Below, piece by piece: positions 23,440 through 31,069 of a stretch of DNA of 31,094 nt. The notes below the pieces were generated by a model. That model had not been told where the DNA came from and ran no database searches. It was given only the letters and a program-made list of their open reading frames with translations. The stretch lies in assembly GCA_002422455.1 (NCBI GenBank), contig DIVK01000040.1:1-31094 (forward strand). The letters run 5' to 3'. Positions within the stretch are counted from its first letter, which is position 1; every line of letters begins with the position of its first letter. The stretch comes from Rhodoferax sp. UBA6134. Its GTDB lineage: Bacteria; Pseudomonadota; Gammaproteobacteria; Burkholderiales; Burkholderiaceae_C. The position numbers were made by a program, and so were the translations under genes.

Positions 23440-24576
23440 TCAACTGAACAAACTTTTCAGCCGGTTGGTCCAGCTGTCGCCTCCGGGCGAATGCTTGTTG
23501 CCCCCCTTTTTCAGGGACTCGTCGAGTTCGCGCAGCAGTTTGCGCTGATGCTCGGTCAGTTTGACCGGCGTTTCCACCGTAATGTGACAGTACAGATCGC
23601 CGGGGTAGCTGGAGCGCACCCCCTTGATGCCTTTGCCGCGCAGCCGGAATTGCTTGCCGGTTTGCGTGCCTTCGGGAATGTCGATGGCAGCCTTGCCGGC
23701 CAGCGTCGGCACGTCAATTTCGCCGCCCAGGGCTGCGGTAATGATGCTGATGGGGACCGAACAATGGATGTCGTCTCCATCGCGCTCGAAAATGTCGTGT
23801 TTCTTGAGGCGGATTTCGATGTACAGATCGCCGGCCGGGCCGCCATTGCTGCCTGGCTCGCCGTTGCCGGCACTGCGAATGCGCATGCCGCCGTCGATGC
23901 CGGCCGGAATTTTGACTTCCAGGGTTTTCTGTTTTTTGATCCTGCCCTGTCCGTGACAGGCCGTGCAGGGTTCGGGAATCACCTTGCCGGCGCCGCGGCA
24001 GGTGGGACAGGTTTGCTGCACGCTGAAAAAGCCCTGACGCACCTGCACCGAGCCCGAGCCAGTGCAGGTGTTGCAGGTTTTGGCTTGTGTGCCGGGTTTG
24101 GCGCCGCTGCCGTGGCACACCTCGCACGCCTCCCAGCTGGGGATGCGAATCTGGGCATCCTTGCCGCGGGCGGCTTCTTCCAGTGTCACTTCCATCGCAT
24201 AGCTCAGGTCGCTGCCACGGAACACCTGGCGTCCGGCGCCGGCGCGCCCGCGTTGCTGGCCGAACATGTCGCCAAAAATGTCGCCAAAGGCCTCGGCAAA
24301 CCCGCCATACCCTTCGCCGCCCGGGCCGCCGCCCCGCATATTGGGGTCGACACCGGCAAAACCGTGTTGGTCGTAGGCCGCACGTTTTTGCGGGTCCGAC
24401 AGCATCTCGTAGGCTTCCTTGGACTCCTTGAATTTTTCCTCGGCCACCTTGGCAGCATCACCCTGATTGCGGTCGGGGTGATGCTTCATCGCGTGTTTGC
24501 GATAAGCCTTTTTGATTTCTTCGTCCGAGGCGTTTTTGGGAACGCCCAGGACTTCGTAATAGTCTCTTTTAGCCAT
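23440..24576 (-). CDS. dnaJ: Molecular chaperone DnaJ (Hsp40)
   Basis: A 378-residue type I J-protein that delivers substrates to DnaK and stimulates its ATPase. The J domain occupies residues 1-70 with HPD at 33-35. A Gly/Phe-rich stretch runs from about 72 to 110. The zinc domain has four CxxCxGxG repeats beginning at C151, C168, C190 and C204. C-terminal substrate-binding domains and a dimerisation tail follow. It lies 90 bp after dnaK; that gap holds a 15-bp perfect hairpin likely to affect its expression. Confidence 0.97.
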   Translation of the reverse strand: MAKRDYYEVLGVPKNASDEEIKKAYRKHAMKHHPDRNQGDAAKVAEEKFKESKEAYEMLSDPQKRAAYDQHGFAGVDPNMRGGGPGGEGYGGFAEAFGDIFGDMFGQQRGRAGAGRQVFRGSDLSYAMEVTLEEAARGKDAQIRIPSWEACEVCHGSGAKPGTQAKTCNTCTGSGSVQVRQGFFSVQQTCPTCRGAGKVIPEPCTACHGQGRIKKQKTLEVKIPAGIDGGMRIRSAGNGEPGSNGGPAGDLYIEIRLKKHDIFERDGDDIHCSVPISIITAALGGEIDVPTLAGKAAIDIPEGTQTGKQFRLRGKGIKGVRSSYPGDLYCHITVETPVKLTEHQRKLLRELDESLKKGGNKHSPGGDSWTNRLKSLFS

Positions 24577-24604
24577 GGTCTTTCAGTGCCCGGTTCAACA
24601 CAAA

Positions 24605-24639
24605 CGCCGCGTTGAACACCTCATGTGTTCAACGCGGCG
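24605..24639 (-). promoter_or_regulatory. 15-bp perfect hairpin between dnaK and dnaJ
   Basis: CGCCGCGTTGAACAC pairs fully with GTGTTCAACGCGGCG around a 5-nt loop. On the minus strand it is followed only by TTTGTGTT, a weak U-tract, so it could be a partial terminator, a processing site or a stabiliser of the dnaK 3' end. A nearby GTTCAAC (24595-24601) can compete for one arm. Confidence 0.65.
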
Positions 24640-24666
24640 CGTCATCACAGTGTTCAGCGCAAGCGC

Positions 24667-26607
24667 TTACCCCTTTTTGACTTCTTTCACTTCCGCATCG
24701 ACGATGTTGTCGTCCTGCGCCTGAGCCGCCTGCGCATCTGCCGCACCGGCATCACCGCCGCCGGCCTCGGCGGCCTGCTTGGCCTGCATGTCGGCATACA
24801 TCTTCTCGCCCAGTTTTTGGCTGACGGTCATCAAAGCGGTGCTCTTTTCCTCGATGTGCGCTTTGTCATCGCCTTTCAGGGCTTCTTCCAGGTGCTTGAT
24901 CGCTTCTTCGATTTTTTCCTTTTCCTCGCCTTCGAGCTTGTCACCGTAGTCAGTCAGGCTCTTCTTCACGCTGTGCAGGCTGCTGTCCGCCTGATTTCTG
25001 GCCTGCACCAGTTCAAGTTTTTTCTTGTCCTCAGCGGCATTGAGTTCCGCGTCTTTCACCATTTGCTGAATCTCGGCTTCACTCAAACCGGAATTGGCCT
25101 TGATGGTGATCTTGCTTTCCTTGCCCGTGCCTTTGTCTTTGGCGCCCACGTGCAAGATGCCGTTGGCATCAATGTCGAATGACACCTCAATCTGCGGCGT
25201 GCCACGGGCTGCGGGTGGGATGCCTTCCAGGTTGAACTCGCCCAGCATCTTGTTGCCAACAGCGATTTCACGCTCACCCTGGAACACCTTGATGGTCACG
25301 GCCGGCTGGTTGTCTTCGGCGGTCGAGAAGGTCTGTGCAAACTTGGTCGGGATGGTGGTGTTCTTGGTGATCATCTTGGTCATGACGCCGCCCATGGTCT
25401 CAATGCCCAGGCTCAAGGGTGTCACGTCGAGCAGCAGCACGTCCTTGCGGTCACCGGACAGCACCTGGCCCTGAATCGCAGCGCCAACTGCTACGGCTTC
25501 GTCCGGGTTCACGTCCTTGCGCGGCTCCTTGCCAAACAACTCCTTGACCTTTTCCTGCACCTTGGGCATGCGGGTCATGCCGCCGACCAGAATCACGTCA
25601 TGGATATCGGCCACGTTCACGCCGGCGTCCTTGATGGCTGTGCGGCAGGGTGCAATGGTGCGCTCGATCAATTCCTCCACCAGGGACTCAAGCTTGGCCC
25701 GGGTGAGCTTGACGCTCAAATGCTTGGGACCTGACGCATCGGCCGTCACGTAGGGCAGGTTGATGTCCGTCTGCGCACTGCTGGAGAGTTCGATCTTGGC
25801 CTTTTCAGCGGCTTCCTTCAGGCGCTGCAGGGCGAGCACGTCCTTGCCCAGATCTACGCCCTGGTCTTTCTTGAATTCGGCAATGATGAAGTCGATGATG
25901 CGCTGGTCAAAATCTTCGCCGCCCAAGAAGGTGTCGCCATTGGTGGAGAGCACTTCGAACTGCTTCTCGCCATCGACATCGGCAATCTCGATGATGGACA
26001 CGTCAAACGTGCCGCCACCCAGGTCATAAACGGCGATCTTGCGGTCACCCTTTTCGTTTTTGTCCAGACCAAAAGCCAGCGCGGCTGCGGTCGGCTCGTT
26101 GATGATGCGCTTGACGTCCAGTCCGGCAATGCGTCCGGCGTCCTTGGTCGCCTGGCGCTGGGCATCATTGAAATAAGCCGGCACCGTGATCACGGCCTCG
26201 GTGACCTCCTCACCCAGATAGTCTTCGGCGGTCTTCTTCATCTTGCGCAGCACGTCGGCGCTGACCTGCTGGGGCGCCATCCGGTTGCCGCGCACTTCAA
26301 CCCATGCGTCGCCGTTGTCGGCGGCGGCAATCTTGTAGGGCATCAGATCGATATCTTTCTGGACTTCTTTCTCGGTGAACTTGCGGCCAATCAGGCGCTT
26401 CACCGCGTACAGCGTGTTCTTGGGGTTGGTCACGGCCTGACGCTTGGCCGATGCGCCGACCAGTACTTCACCATCTTCCTGGTAGGCAATGATGGACGGC
26501 GTGGTGCGCGCGCCTTCGGCGTTCTCGATCACCTTGGGCGTGTTGCCCTCCATGATGGCCACGCAGCTGTTGGTGGTTCCCAGATCAATGCCAATGATTC
26601 TTCCCAT
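24667..26607 (-). CDS. dnaK: Molecular chaperone DnaK (Hsp70)
   Basis: A 646-residue Hsp70. The nucleotide-binding domain opens with GIDLGTTNSCVA at residues 6-17 and includes VPAYFNDAQRQATKDAG, NEPTAAALAFG and VYDLGGGTFDVSI. The linker KDVLLLDVTPLSLGIET leads to the substrate-binding domain and helical lid. A Gly/Ala/Asp-rich disordered tail ends in EVKEVKKG. An AAGGA ribosome site precedes the ATG. It follows grpE by 144 bp that contain a perfect DnaA-box-like nonamer. All family features are normal. Confidence 0.98.
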   Translation of the reverse strand: MGRIIGIDLGTTNSCVAIMEGNTPKVIENAEGARTTPSIIAYQEDGEVLVGASAKRQAVTNPKNTLYAVKRLIGRKFTEKEVQKDIDLMPYKIAAADNGDAWVEVRGNRMAPQQVSADVLRKMKKTAEDYLGEEVTEAVITVPAYFNDAQRQATKDAGRIAGLDVKRIINEPTAAALAFGLDKNEKGDRKIAVYDLGGGTFDVSIIEIADVDGEKQFEVLSTNGDTFLGGEDFDQRIIDFIIAEFKKDQGVDLGKDVLALQRLKEAAEKAKIELSSSAQTDINLPYVTADASGPKHLSVKLTRAKLESLVEELIERTIAPCRTAIKDAGVNVADIHDVILVGGMTRMPKVQEKVKELFGKEPRKDVNPDEAVAVGAAIQGQVLSGDRKDVLLLDVTPLSLGIETMGGVMTKMITKNTTIPTKFAQTFSTAEDNQPAVTIKVFQGEREIAVGNKMLGEFNLEGIPPAARGTPQIEVSFDIDANGILHVGAKDKGTGKESKITIKANSGLSEAEIQQMVKDAELNAAEDKKKLELVQARNQADSSLHSVKKSLTDYGDKLEGEEKEKIEEAIKHLEEALKGDDKAHIEEKSTALMTVSQKLGEKMYADMQAKQAAEAGGGDAGAADAQAAQAQDDNIVDAEVKEVKKG

Positions 26608-26698
26608 GATTTTTCCTTCAATGATTGGGGACAGTGCCGGCCTGCTTCGCAGTTTGCAACCCGTCCCGCAAGGGTTTTAAATTCAGATGTACCTGACT

Positions 26699-26707
26699 TG
26701 TGGATAA
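26699..26707 (-). other. DnaA-box-like nonamer between grpE and dnaK
   Basis: The minus strand reads TTATCCACA, a perfect match to the DnaA consensus TTATNCACA. A single box is expected by chance at low frequency in a window of this size, so function is not claimed. Confidence 0.3.
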
Positions 26708-26751
26708 CTCGAAGATATTCAAGTCGTCACAGCGCTTGTTTCGATGCGTGC

Positions 26752-27312
26752 CTACTTCGGCGCAGCGACGGTGACGAGTGCCGGGCGCAGCACGCGGTCG
26801 GCAATGAAATAGCCTTTTTGCAGCACCGTGACCACCGTGTTGGCCTCGTGCTCCGAGGGCACCACACTGATGGCCTGGTGCTGATGCGGATCGAATTTTG
26901 TTCCTGCGGGCGGATTGATGCCCATCACCTTGTTGCGTTCCAATGCTGCGAGCAACTGGCGCAGCGTAGCCTGGGCGCCTTCACGGATCTGATCGGAGGT
27001 GGCGTCCTTGATGATCAGTCCCGCCTCCAGGCTGTCTGCCACCGGTAGCAGGCTTTCAGCGAAGCTCTCCACTGCGAACTTGCGGGCCTTCGAGATTTCT
27101 TCCTCGGCCCGGCGCCGGGCGTTGTCAACCTCGGCTTTGGCCCGCAGGAACTGGTCGGCCAGCTCGGCACTTTTGGCCTGCAACTCGGCCAACTCGGCCT
27201 GCGCCCGTGACAGGGCGTCGGATTCGTGGCTGGACTGGGCGGCGACCATTTCTTCAGTACTTTGGTAGCCGGCGGGCATTGGTTTGGATGGGGTTGAATT
27301 GGTTTCAGACAT
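26752..27312 (-). CDS. grpE: Nucleotide exchange factor GrpE
   Basis: A 186-residue GrpE that releases ADP from DnaK. A long coiled coil spans about residues 30-85 (AQAELAELQAKSAELADQF, RRAEEEISKARKFAVESF). The beta-wing domain has FDPHQHQAISVV, NTVVTVLQKGYFIADRVLRPALVTV. I chose the ATG at 27312 (MSETNST); the open frame continues to 27372, but that lies in the promoter region. A sigma-32-like promoter is positioned about 26 nt of leader upstream. It heads grpE-dnaK-dnaJ. Confidence 0.96.
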   Translation of the reverse strand: MSETNSTPSKPMPAGYQSTEEMVAAQSSHESDALSRAQAELAELQAKSAELADQFLRAKAEVDNARRRAEEEISKARKFAVESFAESLLPVADSLEAGLIIKDATSDQIREGAQATLRQLLAALERNKVMGINPPAGTKFDPHQHQAISVVPSEHEANTVVTVLQKGYFIADRVLRPALVTVAAPK

Positions 27313-27345
27313 GCGTTTAAGCCAAGTTTCGGGTACTGCCCCCGC

Positions 27346-27373
27346 AAATGAGGGCGGGCGCAGGCAATTCAAG
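27346..27373 (-). promoter_or_regulatory. Sigma-32 (RpoH) heat-shock promoter for grpE-dnaK-dnaJ
   Basis: On the minus strand, CTTGAA (27373-27368) is followed after 14 nt by CCTCATTT (27353-27346), against the consensus CTTGAAA and CCCCATNT, one mismatch in the -10 core. The predicted start point leaves a leader of about 26 nt to the grpE ATG at 27312. Confidence 0.75.
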
Positions 27374-27433
27374 AGTGCTCGGATGCAAAATCAAAGCCGG
27401 GCGATTGGCCACGTGCGCGGCAATGGGGGGCAT

Positions 27434-27787
27434 TCAGTTGGAAACGTCTAACAATTCGACGTCAAATTTCAACGTGGCATTGGGTGGAATCACCCCGCCC
27501 GCACCCTGTGCACCATACCCCAGCGTGGCCGGGATGATGAGGGTGCGCACGCCGCCGACCTTCATGCCCGCCACGCCTTCGTCCCAGCCGCGAATCACCA
27601 TGCCGGCGCCAAGCGAAAAGACAAAAGGGTCGTTGCGGTCTTTGCTGGAGTCAAATTTGGCGCCTTGGGTGCCATTGCTGTAGAGCCAGCCGGTGTAGTG
27701 AACGGTGACGTTCTGCCCCTTGGTGGCCTCGACGCCCGTGCCGATGACGGCATCTTCGTATTGCAGGCCGGAGGGGGTGGTAGTCAT
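27434..27787 (-). CDS. FKBP-type peptidyl-prolyl cis-trans isomerase
   Basis: A 117-residue single FKBP domain that speeds proline isomerisation during folding. Signatures include QNVTVHYTGWLYSNG, FDSSKDRNDPFVFSLGAGMVIRGWDEGVAGMKVGGVRTLIIPATLGYG, and the C-terminal IPPNATLKFDVELLDV. There is no signal peptide, so it is cytosolic. An AAGGA ribosome site precedes the ATG. It is upstream of and co-oriented with grpE, which has its own heat-shock promoter; some read-through is possible. Confidence 0.95.
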   Translation of the reverse strand: MTTTPSGLQYEDAVIGTGVEATKGQNVTVHYTGWLYSNGTQGAKFDSSKDRNDPFVFSLGAGMVIRGWDEGVAGMKVGGVRTLIIPATLGYGAQGAGGVIPPNATLKFDVELLDVSN

Positions 27788-27910
27788 GTTGCAGTCCTTG
27801 TTTCGACATTAAGTGGATAGCTGGTCACGCTCGCTTGGCAAGGGTGTTTCCAGAGAAGCCAAAATTATGCCAGCAGGCCGCGGCTTGGGGCTTTCATGAC
27901 GGTTATGTGT

Positions 27911-28222
27911 TCACGCAACCTTTTTTGCCTGACGTGCGCTCCATTTGGCGGCAAATGCCGGAAGCTCGGCCAGTCGCTTGAGCAGGTCTGCGCCCAAAGC
28001 CGTCACGACATAGCCTTCCTTGCCGTGATTGACCAGGTCCGCTTCGCGCAGCTCCTTGATTCGAGTGTTCAGGGTGTTGGGGGTAATGCCGCCTACGCTG
28101 TCCTGCAGCAGTCGAAAGGTCTGGGCATGGCCATCTCTCAAGGCCCACAGGACGCGGATGGCGTAGCGAGACTCCAACAGGCCGAGCAGTTGACCGATGG
28201 CGGCATTGTCCTTGGAACTCAT
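27911..28222 (-). CDS. HxlR-family winged-helix transcriptional regulator
   Basis: A 103-residue one-domain winged helix. The pattern RYAIRVLWALRDGHAQTFRLLQDSVGGITPNTLNTRIKELREADLV followed by YVVTALGADLL matches HxlR/MarR-like regulators. The conserved N-terminal cysteine that makes some members redox sensors is absent here. A GAGGAG ribosome site lies upstream of the ATG at 28222. The 248-bp upstream region is shared with the divergent ComFB-like gene and contains one dispersed repeat. Target genes are not evident. Confidence 0.85.
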   Translation of the reverse strand: MSSKDNAAIGQLLGLLESRYAIRVLWALRDGHAQTFRLLQDSVGGITPNTLNTRIKELREADLVNHGKEGYVVTALGADLLKRLAELPAFAAKWSARQAKKVA

Positions 28223-28353
28223 TAAACAGCTCTCCTCAAAGCGTGGGTTGATGGCCGGGTATTTGTAACTTTTACACAGGGATCGGCTTCTGCCGCGTGC
28301 TGGTCCCCGTGGCTCTCCGGCGCAACCGGAAACTATAGCGCAGATCGGATGAT

Positions 28354-28370
28354 GCTACAAGATTCATAGC
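28354..28370. repeat. Short GCTAC-N7-ATAGC inverted repeat, intergenic
   Basis: GCTAC and ATAGC bracket seven bases; read on the minus strand this is GCTAT-N7-GTAGC, the layout seen inside hrpA at 20971-20987. It lies between the HxlR regulator and the ComFB-like gene. Confidence 0.45.
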
Positions 28371-28400
28371 TTTCGCGCAGCCTGTTTTCTATCATTTTTC

Positions 28401-28429
28401 TTGTCATGTTTCATTTGAACTGCTAAGGT
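28401..28429 (+). promoter_or_regulatory. Sigma-70-like promoter for the ComFB-family gene
   Basis: TTGTCA at 28401-28406 and TAAGGT at 28424-28429 are separated by exactly 17 bp, with an extended -10 TGC directly before the -10 box. The predicted leader to the ATG at 28471 is about 35 nt. Confidence 0.5.
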
Positions 28430-28470
28430 TGCCCCGGATCAAGGTTTGGCTGGCATTCGCGGGATGTTGT

Positions 28471-28761
28471 ATGGTTATCAATTTTGAGCAGGTTCACAAT
28501 TATTACGAGCGCTTGGTGCTGGAAGACGTGGTACGGGGTGCCGGGACGCGTCCGGACTTCACGCCTGACATGCTGGCCGACGTGGCCTGTGTTGCGCTGA
28601 ACCGTCTGCCGGCCCGCTACGTCAGGCACGACGTGGACATGATGTTCTATCTGACCGAGCATGAACGCCACGCCATCGAGCAGGCGATGGAAGAAGCGCT
28701 GACCTTTGCTTTTGATTTCGTCAGGGAGCGCGTTGCCAGTCGCCGCGGGCTGGCCAGCTGA
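28471..28761 (+). CDS. ComFB-family protein (possible c-di-GMP receptor)
   Basis: A 96-residue protein from the ATG at 28471 (MVINFEQVHNYYERLVLEDVV), which has a GGGATG upstream; the frame opens earlier with a TTG at 28429. The central segment DMLADVACVALNRLPARYVRHDVDMMFYLTEHERHAIEQAMEEAL matches the late-competence ComFB family. Cyanobacterial and Bacillus members have been reported to bind cyclic di-GMP; no activity is known for the stand-alone betaproteobacterial form. It appears monocistronic. Confidence 0.8.
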   Translation: MVINFEQVHNYYERLVLEDVVRGAGTRPDFTPDMLADVACVALNRLPARYVRHDVDMMFYLTEHERHAIEQAMEEALTFAFDFVRERVASRRGLAS

Positions 28762-28876
28762 ACAAGTCTCCCCCGTTCGGGTTGAGGGTTGCCGCCGACC
28801 GAAAACAGCGCCACTGTCTCCAGTTAAAGACAAGGAGGCACAGGCAAAAACCAGCTATTGGGTACACTTATCCACG

Positions 28877-28900
28877 GTTGCCGATTCAAGAATTGGCAAC
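28877..28900. repeat. 24-nt imperfect palindrome with an alternative pairing partner
   Basis: Arms of 11 bp (GTTGCCGATTC against GAATTGGCAAC, one G-U pair) meet at a 2-nt centre. The left-arm segment CCGATTCAA (28881-28889) is also perfectly complementary to TTGAATCGG at 28917-28925, giving two mutually exclusive pairings. Confidence 0.6.
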
Positions 28901-29046
28901 CCGCCCTGGCTCAATATTGAATCGGTGCCGACACTCATGAAGGCCAGCGTGCCGGTCTGCGTGACCCAAGCCTTCGCCCAAGTGCTCAAGATGGTGATCA
29001 AGTCACTCGGCTGCATTTACCGAATTTCTGGCAATAAGTCGAGGAG

Positions 29047-29061
29047 ATTGCATTATGCAAT
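29047..29061. repeat. 15-bp perfect palindrome
   Basis: ATTGCAT and ATGCAAT flank one T. The TTGCA-N3-TGCAA layout resembles a dimeric regulator site. Confidence 0.55.
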
Positions 29062-29072
29062 TTGTGACACGG

Positions 29073-29089
29073 TAAGATTGGAAATCTTA
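29073..29089. repeat. 17-bp inverted repeat
   Basis: TAAGATT and AATCTTA flank GGA; it begins 12 nt after the preceding palindrome. Confidence 0.5.
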
Positions 29090-29125
29090 TTCAAGATGGT
29101 CTCGTAAGCTGTTGATTTTTCAATG

Positions 29126-29151
29126 GTTTCATGATTCGAAAATCATGAAAC
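29126..29151. repeat. 26-bp perfect inverted repeat
   Basis: GTTTCATGATT and AATCATGAAAC form an 11-bp perfect stem with a CGAA loop. No T-run follows, so an operator or RNA hairpin is more likely than a terminator. Confidence 0.65.
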
Positions 29152-29287
29152 GTTGGTAAACTTCGAAAGCCGCGGGTTTGACAGATATTCTGGTGCCGCA
29201 ATCCGATGAGCAGCGCCACAATTGAACGGCGCTGGTTGATTTTCCCCTCCATCGGTCTGAAACAATCATTGCCTACAACTGTCACGG

Positions 29288-31069
29288 ATGACATTTCCTA
29301 CCCGCCCCCTTAATATCCTTGGCACAGGGCTGGCGTTGACCACTGGCCTGCTGTGCCTGTTGTTCCCCCGCATGGATGGCGATGCCGCCGTGTATGCCTT
29401 GCTGGCCAAGCACATGGTGTTGCAGGGCGATGCCTTCAACCTTGTTTTTCAGGGCAAGGACTGGCTGGACAAACCCCATTTCCCGTTCTGGATGATGGCC
29501 ATCTTCTTCAAGCTGTTTGGCATCAATGAATATGCCTACCACGTGCCCGGCCTGCTGTTTTATGGCCTGGGGGCCTGGTTCACCCGCAAGATTGCGTTGC
29601 ATTTTTACGATGAGGTGACCGCTTCGTTCGCGGTTCTGATTTATCTGAGTCTGTTCGGCCTGCTGCTGGCGGTTCATGATCAGAAGGCCGAGGTTTACTT
29701 GCTGGCGCTCATGACCGGGGCCAGCTACGCCTGGCTCAGGTACGAACAGCAAGGGCGCTTCAAATACTGGTTACTGGGTTGCGTATGCACGGCTGCGGCG
29801 GTGATGACCAAAGGGGTGTTTGTACTGGGAATTTTGGGTGTGGGCCTGGTGGTCATGCTGGTCTACCGCCGGGCCTGGTCACGCCTGTTCCACTGGAAAT
29901 GGGTTGCAGCCATCGTCGGAACCCTGCTGTTCACCTTGCCGGAGCTGCTGGCCTTGTACCTGCAGTTTGATACGCACCCGGAGAAACTGGTGTTCGACCG
30001 GACCCATGTGTCCGGGTTGAAGTTCTTTTTATGGGACAGCCAGTTTGGCCGCTTTTTGAACACCGGTCCGATCCAGAACACCGGTGGAAGCCCGTTTTTC
30101 TTCGTGCACAACCTGGTCTGGACCTTCTTTCCCCTGTCCGTGGTATTGATGGGTGTTCTCTGGACTGGTGCGTGCAGCCTGTTCACTTGGACGCGTAGCG
30201 CGGGGGCAAAGACCGACGTGGCGTGTGCTGTCGCGCATGACGTGGCCCCTGTCTTTCTTTGGAGCACGTTCCTGAGTGCATTTGTGCTGTTCAGCGCCAC
30301 CAAATACCAGATGGATTACTACCTGGTAATCGTGTTTCCCTATGCGGCAATCGCCTGCGCACATTGGTTGAAAAATGGGAACCTTTTCTCCGTTTGGTCG
30401 GGCTGGCTGGTCCGCATGCACCTGGGCTACGTGGGTTTGATTCTGGCACTGACCTTGATGTTCGCCGTGTTGTACTTTTGGCATTCAGGCTACCCATGGG
30501 TGTTGCTGGCCTGGGCACCGGTGCTGGCCCTGGCGCCTGCGATGAAAAGATGGGGGCCGCAAGGCCGTGTGCTGGTTTGTTCGCTTGGCGCGGTGCTTGC
30601 ACTGTTTGCCTTCACAGTCACCTTCCATCGGGACCTGTACGTCAAGTTCAATATGGGCCATGTCGTGGCGCGCTATCTCAATGCGCAGGTCAGGCAACCG
30701 GTCTTTGTTTACAACATGATTTTCAACACCTTTGATTTCTTCAGCGAGATGCCCAGCCTGCCCGTGCATAGCGCAGAGGAGTTGCTCGGTGCGCGCAGGC
30801 AATGTTGCGCCAATCAACCAGAGGGCAAGGCGTTTTATGTGGTGATTCGCACGAGCGAAGTGTCTGCCCTGGTTCAGGGACTGGAGAAAATCATCGCTTC
30901 AAATCCTGGTGGCGATGGCGCCACTGCCACCCCCAAGATGCAGGTAAAGACCATGCAGCAGTTTGAGGAAATTGAATTGCCCAAACAGTTCGTCTGGCAA
31001 TTGGTGAAGGACGACAAAACCTTGCCGCGCCAGTCGCTGTCGGTCTTGCGGGTGGAGATGGGTTCCTGA
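29288..31069 (+). CDS. PMT/ArnT-type membrane glycosyltransferase
   Basis: A 593-residue polytopic protein with about ten to twelve hydrophobic helices. The first loop has the acidic catalytic pair typical of GT39/GT83 enzymes (RMDGDAAVYALLAKHM, D30 and D32), followed by DWLDKPHFPFWMMAIFFKLFG, the family's DKPP-like motif. A soluble tail of about 130 residues closes the protein. Such enzymes move sugars from polyprenyl-phosphate donors to lipid A, protein or other envelope acceptors; donor and acceptor are unknown here. The ATG at 29288 has only a weak ribosome site. No partner polyprenyl-glycosyltransferase gene is visible in the window. Confidence 0.9.
   Translation: MTFPTRPLNILGTGLALTTGLLCLLFPRMDGDAAVYALLAKHMVLQGDAFNLVFQGKDWLDKPHFPFWMMAIFFKLFGINEYAYHVPGLLFYGLGAWFTRKIALHFYDEVTASFAVLIYLSLFGLLLAVHDQKAEVYLLALMTGASYAWLRYEQQGRFKYWLLGCVCTAAAVMTKGVFVLGILGVGLVVMLVYRRAWSRLFHWKWVAAIVGTLLFTLPELLALYLQFDTHPEKLVFDRTHVSGLKFFLWDSQFGRFLNTGPIQNTGGSPFFFVHNLVWTFFPLSVVLMGVLWTGACSLFTWTRSAGAKTDVACAVAHDVAPVFLWSTFLSAFVLFSATKYQMDYYLVIVFPYAAIACAHWLKNGNLFSVWSGWLVRMHLGYVGLILALTLMFAVLYFWHSGYPWVLLAWAPVLALAPAMKRWGPQGRVLVCSLGAVLALFAFTVTFHRDLYVKFNMGHVVARYLNAQVRQPVFVYNMIFNTFDFFSEMPSLPVHSAEELLGARRQCCANQPEGKAFYVVIRTSEVSALVQGLEKIIASNPGGDGATATPKMQVKTMQQFEEIELPKQFVWQLVKDDKTLPRQSLSVLRVEMGS

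Larger units (their letters stand above)
28762..29287. other. 526-bp gene-free region rich in palindromes
   Basis: No convincing gene is seen between the ComFB-like gene and the glycosyltransferase. The region is less GC-rich than its neighbours. It holds a TTATCCACG at 28868-28876 (one base from a DnaA box) and palindromes at 28877-28900, 29047-29061, 29073-29089 and 29126-29151. The open frame ending at 29107 has no recognisable protein features. Confidence 0.6.

Noticed and set aside
28223..28470. HxlR autoregulatory operator around GTATTTGTAAC/TTTTAC.
   Set aside because: The symmetry is too weak to support an operator without comparative data.
28706..29107. A 133-codon plus-strand frame running through the gene-free region.
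   Set aside because: It overlaps the ComFB-like gene, crosses several palindromes, has no Shine-Dalgarno-led start and no recognisable features.
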